A stretch of DNA of 64,000 nt from positions 1,051,501 to 1,115,500 of the forward strand of contig NZ_CP039727.1 in the NCBI RefSeq assembly GCF_005154805.1. The letters run 5' to 3'. How positions within the stretch are numbered: the first letter of the stretch is position 1; every line of letters starts with the position of its first letter. Below the pieces are notes generated by a model. The model was given only the letters and a program-made list of their open reading frames with translations, searched no databases and was not told the DNA's origin. The position numbers were made by a program, and so were the translations under genes. Of this stretch, positions 62,356-64,000 are shown piece by piece. Source of the DNA: Bacillus sp. S3 (lineage in GTDB: Bacteria > Bacillota > Bacilli > Bacillales > Cytobacillaceae).

Positions 62356-64000
62356 GGCTGTGTTAAAGGCCATGGTTCTTACGTCTTTTTGGTGAATGTT
62401 TGTAGCCCTAAGTAAAAGTGTTACCTTCGGTAAAAAAATGTTATATTAATCAAGTTTTAACCCTGGAAACGTAAGCGATTTAACAACACCGTTATACCTG
62501 CACGTCCATACATCATCCGTTTGATATTTTTCAACTTATTTATGGTTCCTTCAGTTTTCCCGTTTGACCAAGGTAATGTTATAGCGTAATAAACAGCCTT
62601 AATGTCACCTCTGATGCCATTAAGGAAGGTTTGGAAATAAGTAAATGGTGAGTGCTTATGTTCAATCAGCCATTTTCTAAGGCCGGATGAATGTTTTTCC
62701 TCAAAAAGGCTCCTAAAGGATTGAATGAATTCGCTAATTTCCATTAACGATGGGAACGTTTTTAGAAGGTTGGGATGCAAGGATTTAAATGCTTTCTTAT
62801 GGTTCTGTACGTCCTTATCCCAAAGGATCCGGATGATTGCCTGTTGAAGATTCAGTGTCTGTGGCTTTTTATTTCGGATATCCCGGCGTTCGTCCGCAAT
62901 CATGTAATTTAGTGTGTTGCGATGTCCACCAAACCCTGCTTTCCTGCACGCAGCCTCTATCTTATCACCCTTTGATCCATCTGCGATCATGTTACGGATA
63001 AGGGGAAGATATCGGTCATATAAAGAAGTTCGTTTAAGGGACGGTTTCGATGTCGTAGCTAAATCCTTATAAACGGTATTACGGGAAATACCTAGCTGCT
63101 TTGCGATCGCTGTGATGCTCTTGCCTTCTTTCTGAAGGCGCCGGGCATTTTGAATTCTCTTCCAAACGTTTTCTTCGTGTTCCACCAAAGGCTGGAGCCG
63201 TTTTGGTAAAGGGCGTGATGAACTGCATTGTTGGACATTTGAGTCTTGACCAGTCGGTTTCCATCTTGGCGGCACAATAGACTTAATCGTCTTCTTAACT
63301 GCGTCAAAAAGATGCTGGAGGATATGCCAACGATCACCAACTTGCTTGATTTTTGGTGACGCTTCCTCTGCCGCATTTTTATATGCATGGGCACGATCTC
63401 TTGTAATCAGTTGAATTTCAGGATGTTTGATGAGCCAGCTCCTTACTGACTCTTTGTCTCGGTTTGGTAAAAAATCAAGGATATCACCTGTTTGTAGGTC
63501 TATGAAGATCGTGCCATACCGTTTTCTTTTCTTAAAAGCAAAATCATCAATGCCCACGAAAGGGACACTCCCTTGGCTGAACCGGTTCTTCCTTTTTAAT
63601 CCGGTACAGAATGGCATCATGGCTTATCGAAATGCGCATTTTTCGGCAGATTTTTTCAGCGGCCAGGCAATTATTAGTGAATCCCACATGACGAATCAGG
63701 TTTTCCAGCCTGTTTGTTTTTCTGGCGGAAGGGCTTAACCAGTTCAAACGTTCGGTGAATACTTTAACCTTACAGTCTTTGTTACCACAAAACCATTTGT
63801 GCAATAGAACGGTTATATGAACCGAATGACCTGAGACCGGAAGGTCATCGACTTTCCTAGCATATTGGCTGTGCTGTCGAGACGATACATGTTTGCATTC
63901 TGGGCATTGTGCATGTTTTGAACATATCTTTAACACGGCATACATTGCATCCGGTTCCATTATGGTATAAAGGACTTCAACGTTTTGGTCGAACTTGAAA
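62356..64000 (-). mobile_element. ISL3-family insertion sequence, right side cut by window
   Basis: Carries a frameshifted ISL3 transposase. Near 62356 the sequence GGCTGTGTTAAAGG marks the probable terminal inverted repeat behind the transposase 3' end; the other end is outside the window, so ends and target duplication cannot be checked. Confidence 0.75.
62457..64000 (-). pseudogene. ISL3-family transposase, frameshifted, N-terminus outside window
   Basis: The N-terminal part (frame open from 64000 through the ATG at 63960, to a stop at 63547) has the zinc-ribbon cysteines CSKHAQCPEC, KWFCGNKDC and an HTH. The C-terminal part (from about 63620 to 62457) holds the catalytic DDE residues VGIDDFAFK, TRDRAHAYK and SNGKTEG. 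The two frames overlap at EEPVQPRE/SVPFVG and are offset by +1, so a single extra base or two lost bases broke the gene; a programmed -1 shift would not fit. All catalytic residues survive. Confidence 0.85.

Overview
The window is chromosomal DNA of a low-GC, endospore-forming Bacillaceae bacterium. Evidence: a germination-receptor gene cluster, a Spo0A-type sporulation kinase, DUF3231 and DUF3889 proteins, strong AGGAGG-type ribosome sites with frequent TTG/GTG starts, a BirA box, CcpA cre sites, and gene orders known from Bacillus subtilis (ydjF-G-H-I, potABCD). The intergenic repeats look to me like those of Neobacillus-type bacilli, but the genus is inference. No rRNA, tRNA or CRISPR array was seen. 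Most of the window is ordinary chromosome; the only mobile element is an ISL3-family insertion cut by the right edge.

Layout. 1-3.3 kb: envelope-stress operon (PspA tail, zinc-ribbon protein, TPM protein, SPFH/zinc-ribbon protein). 3.4-10.8 kb: single genes (AlkZ-related, NAD epimerase, DUF3231, Nudix, glutamate/dicarboxylate symporter, MOSC, small proteins, one under a near-perfect cre/promoter). 11-16.2 kb: a two-component system and its ABC/FtsX exporter, with an 11-bp direct-repeat operator and a strange 21-bp phased repeat between them. 16.4-25.2 kb: acetyltransferases, a uridine-kinase-like protein, a PP2C phosphatase/hydrolase/membrane-protein operon, a YbaN protein that seems to start at a non-canonical codon, a TPR protein, and an esterase. 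25.5-30.3 kb: GGDEF protein, sporulation kinase, a phospholipase-A2-like mini-protein, and a PadR operon with twin operators. 30.4-37.6 kb: class B PBP, GrpB, MocR regulator, DUF2071, FMN glutamate-synthase-like enzyme.

37.6-45.7 kb is a germination-receptor locus of unusual composition: one A, three B, two C and one D subunit gene spread over both strands. 45.8-49.1 kb: VWA protein, thermolysin-type protease, signal peptidase I. 49.2-51.1 kb: a lone bioB under a BirA operator, flanked by two copies of a structured ~140-bp repeat, then a His/Gly/Tyr tandem-repeat protein.

51.4-57.5 kb is the most interesting part. A broken nucleoside phosphorylase runs without a stop into a complete ECF transporter (S, T, A, A'). 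Convergent to this lies psuK-psuG (pseudouridine kinase and pseudouridine-5'-phosphate glycosidase). psuK carries its own N-terminal winged helix, and its promoter has an 11-bp inverted repeat plus a cre site. I infer a nucleoside (possibly pseudouridine) uptake and salvage locus. 57.7-61.5 kb is potABCD for spermidine/putrescine, followed by a DoxX protein and the IS. Copies of a 43-bp perfect palindrome are scattered between operons; one copy supplies the stop codon of the second ECF ATPase.
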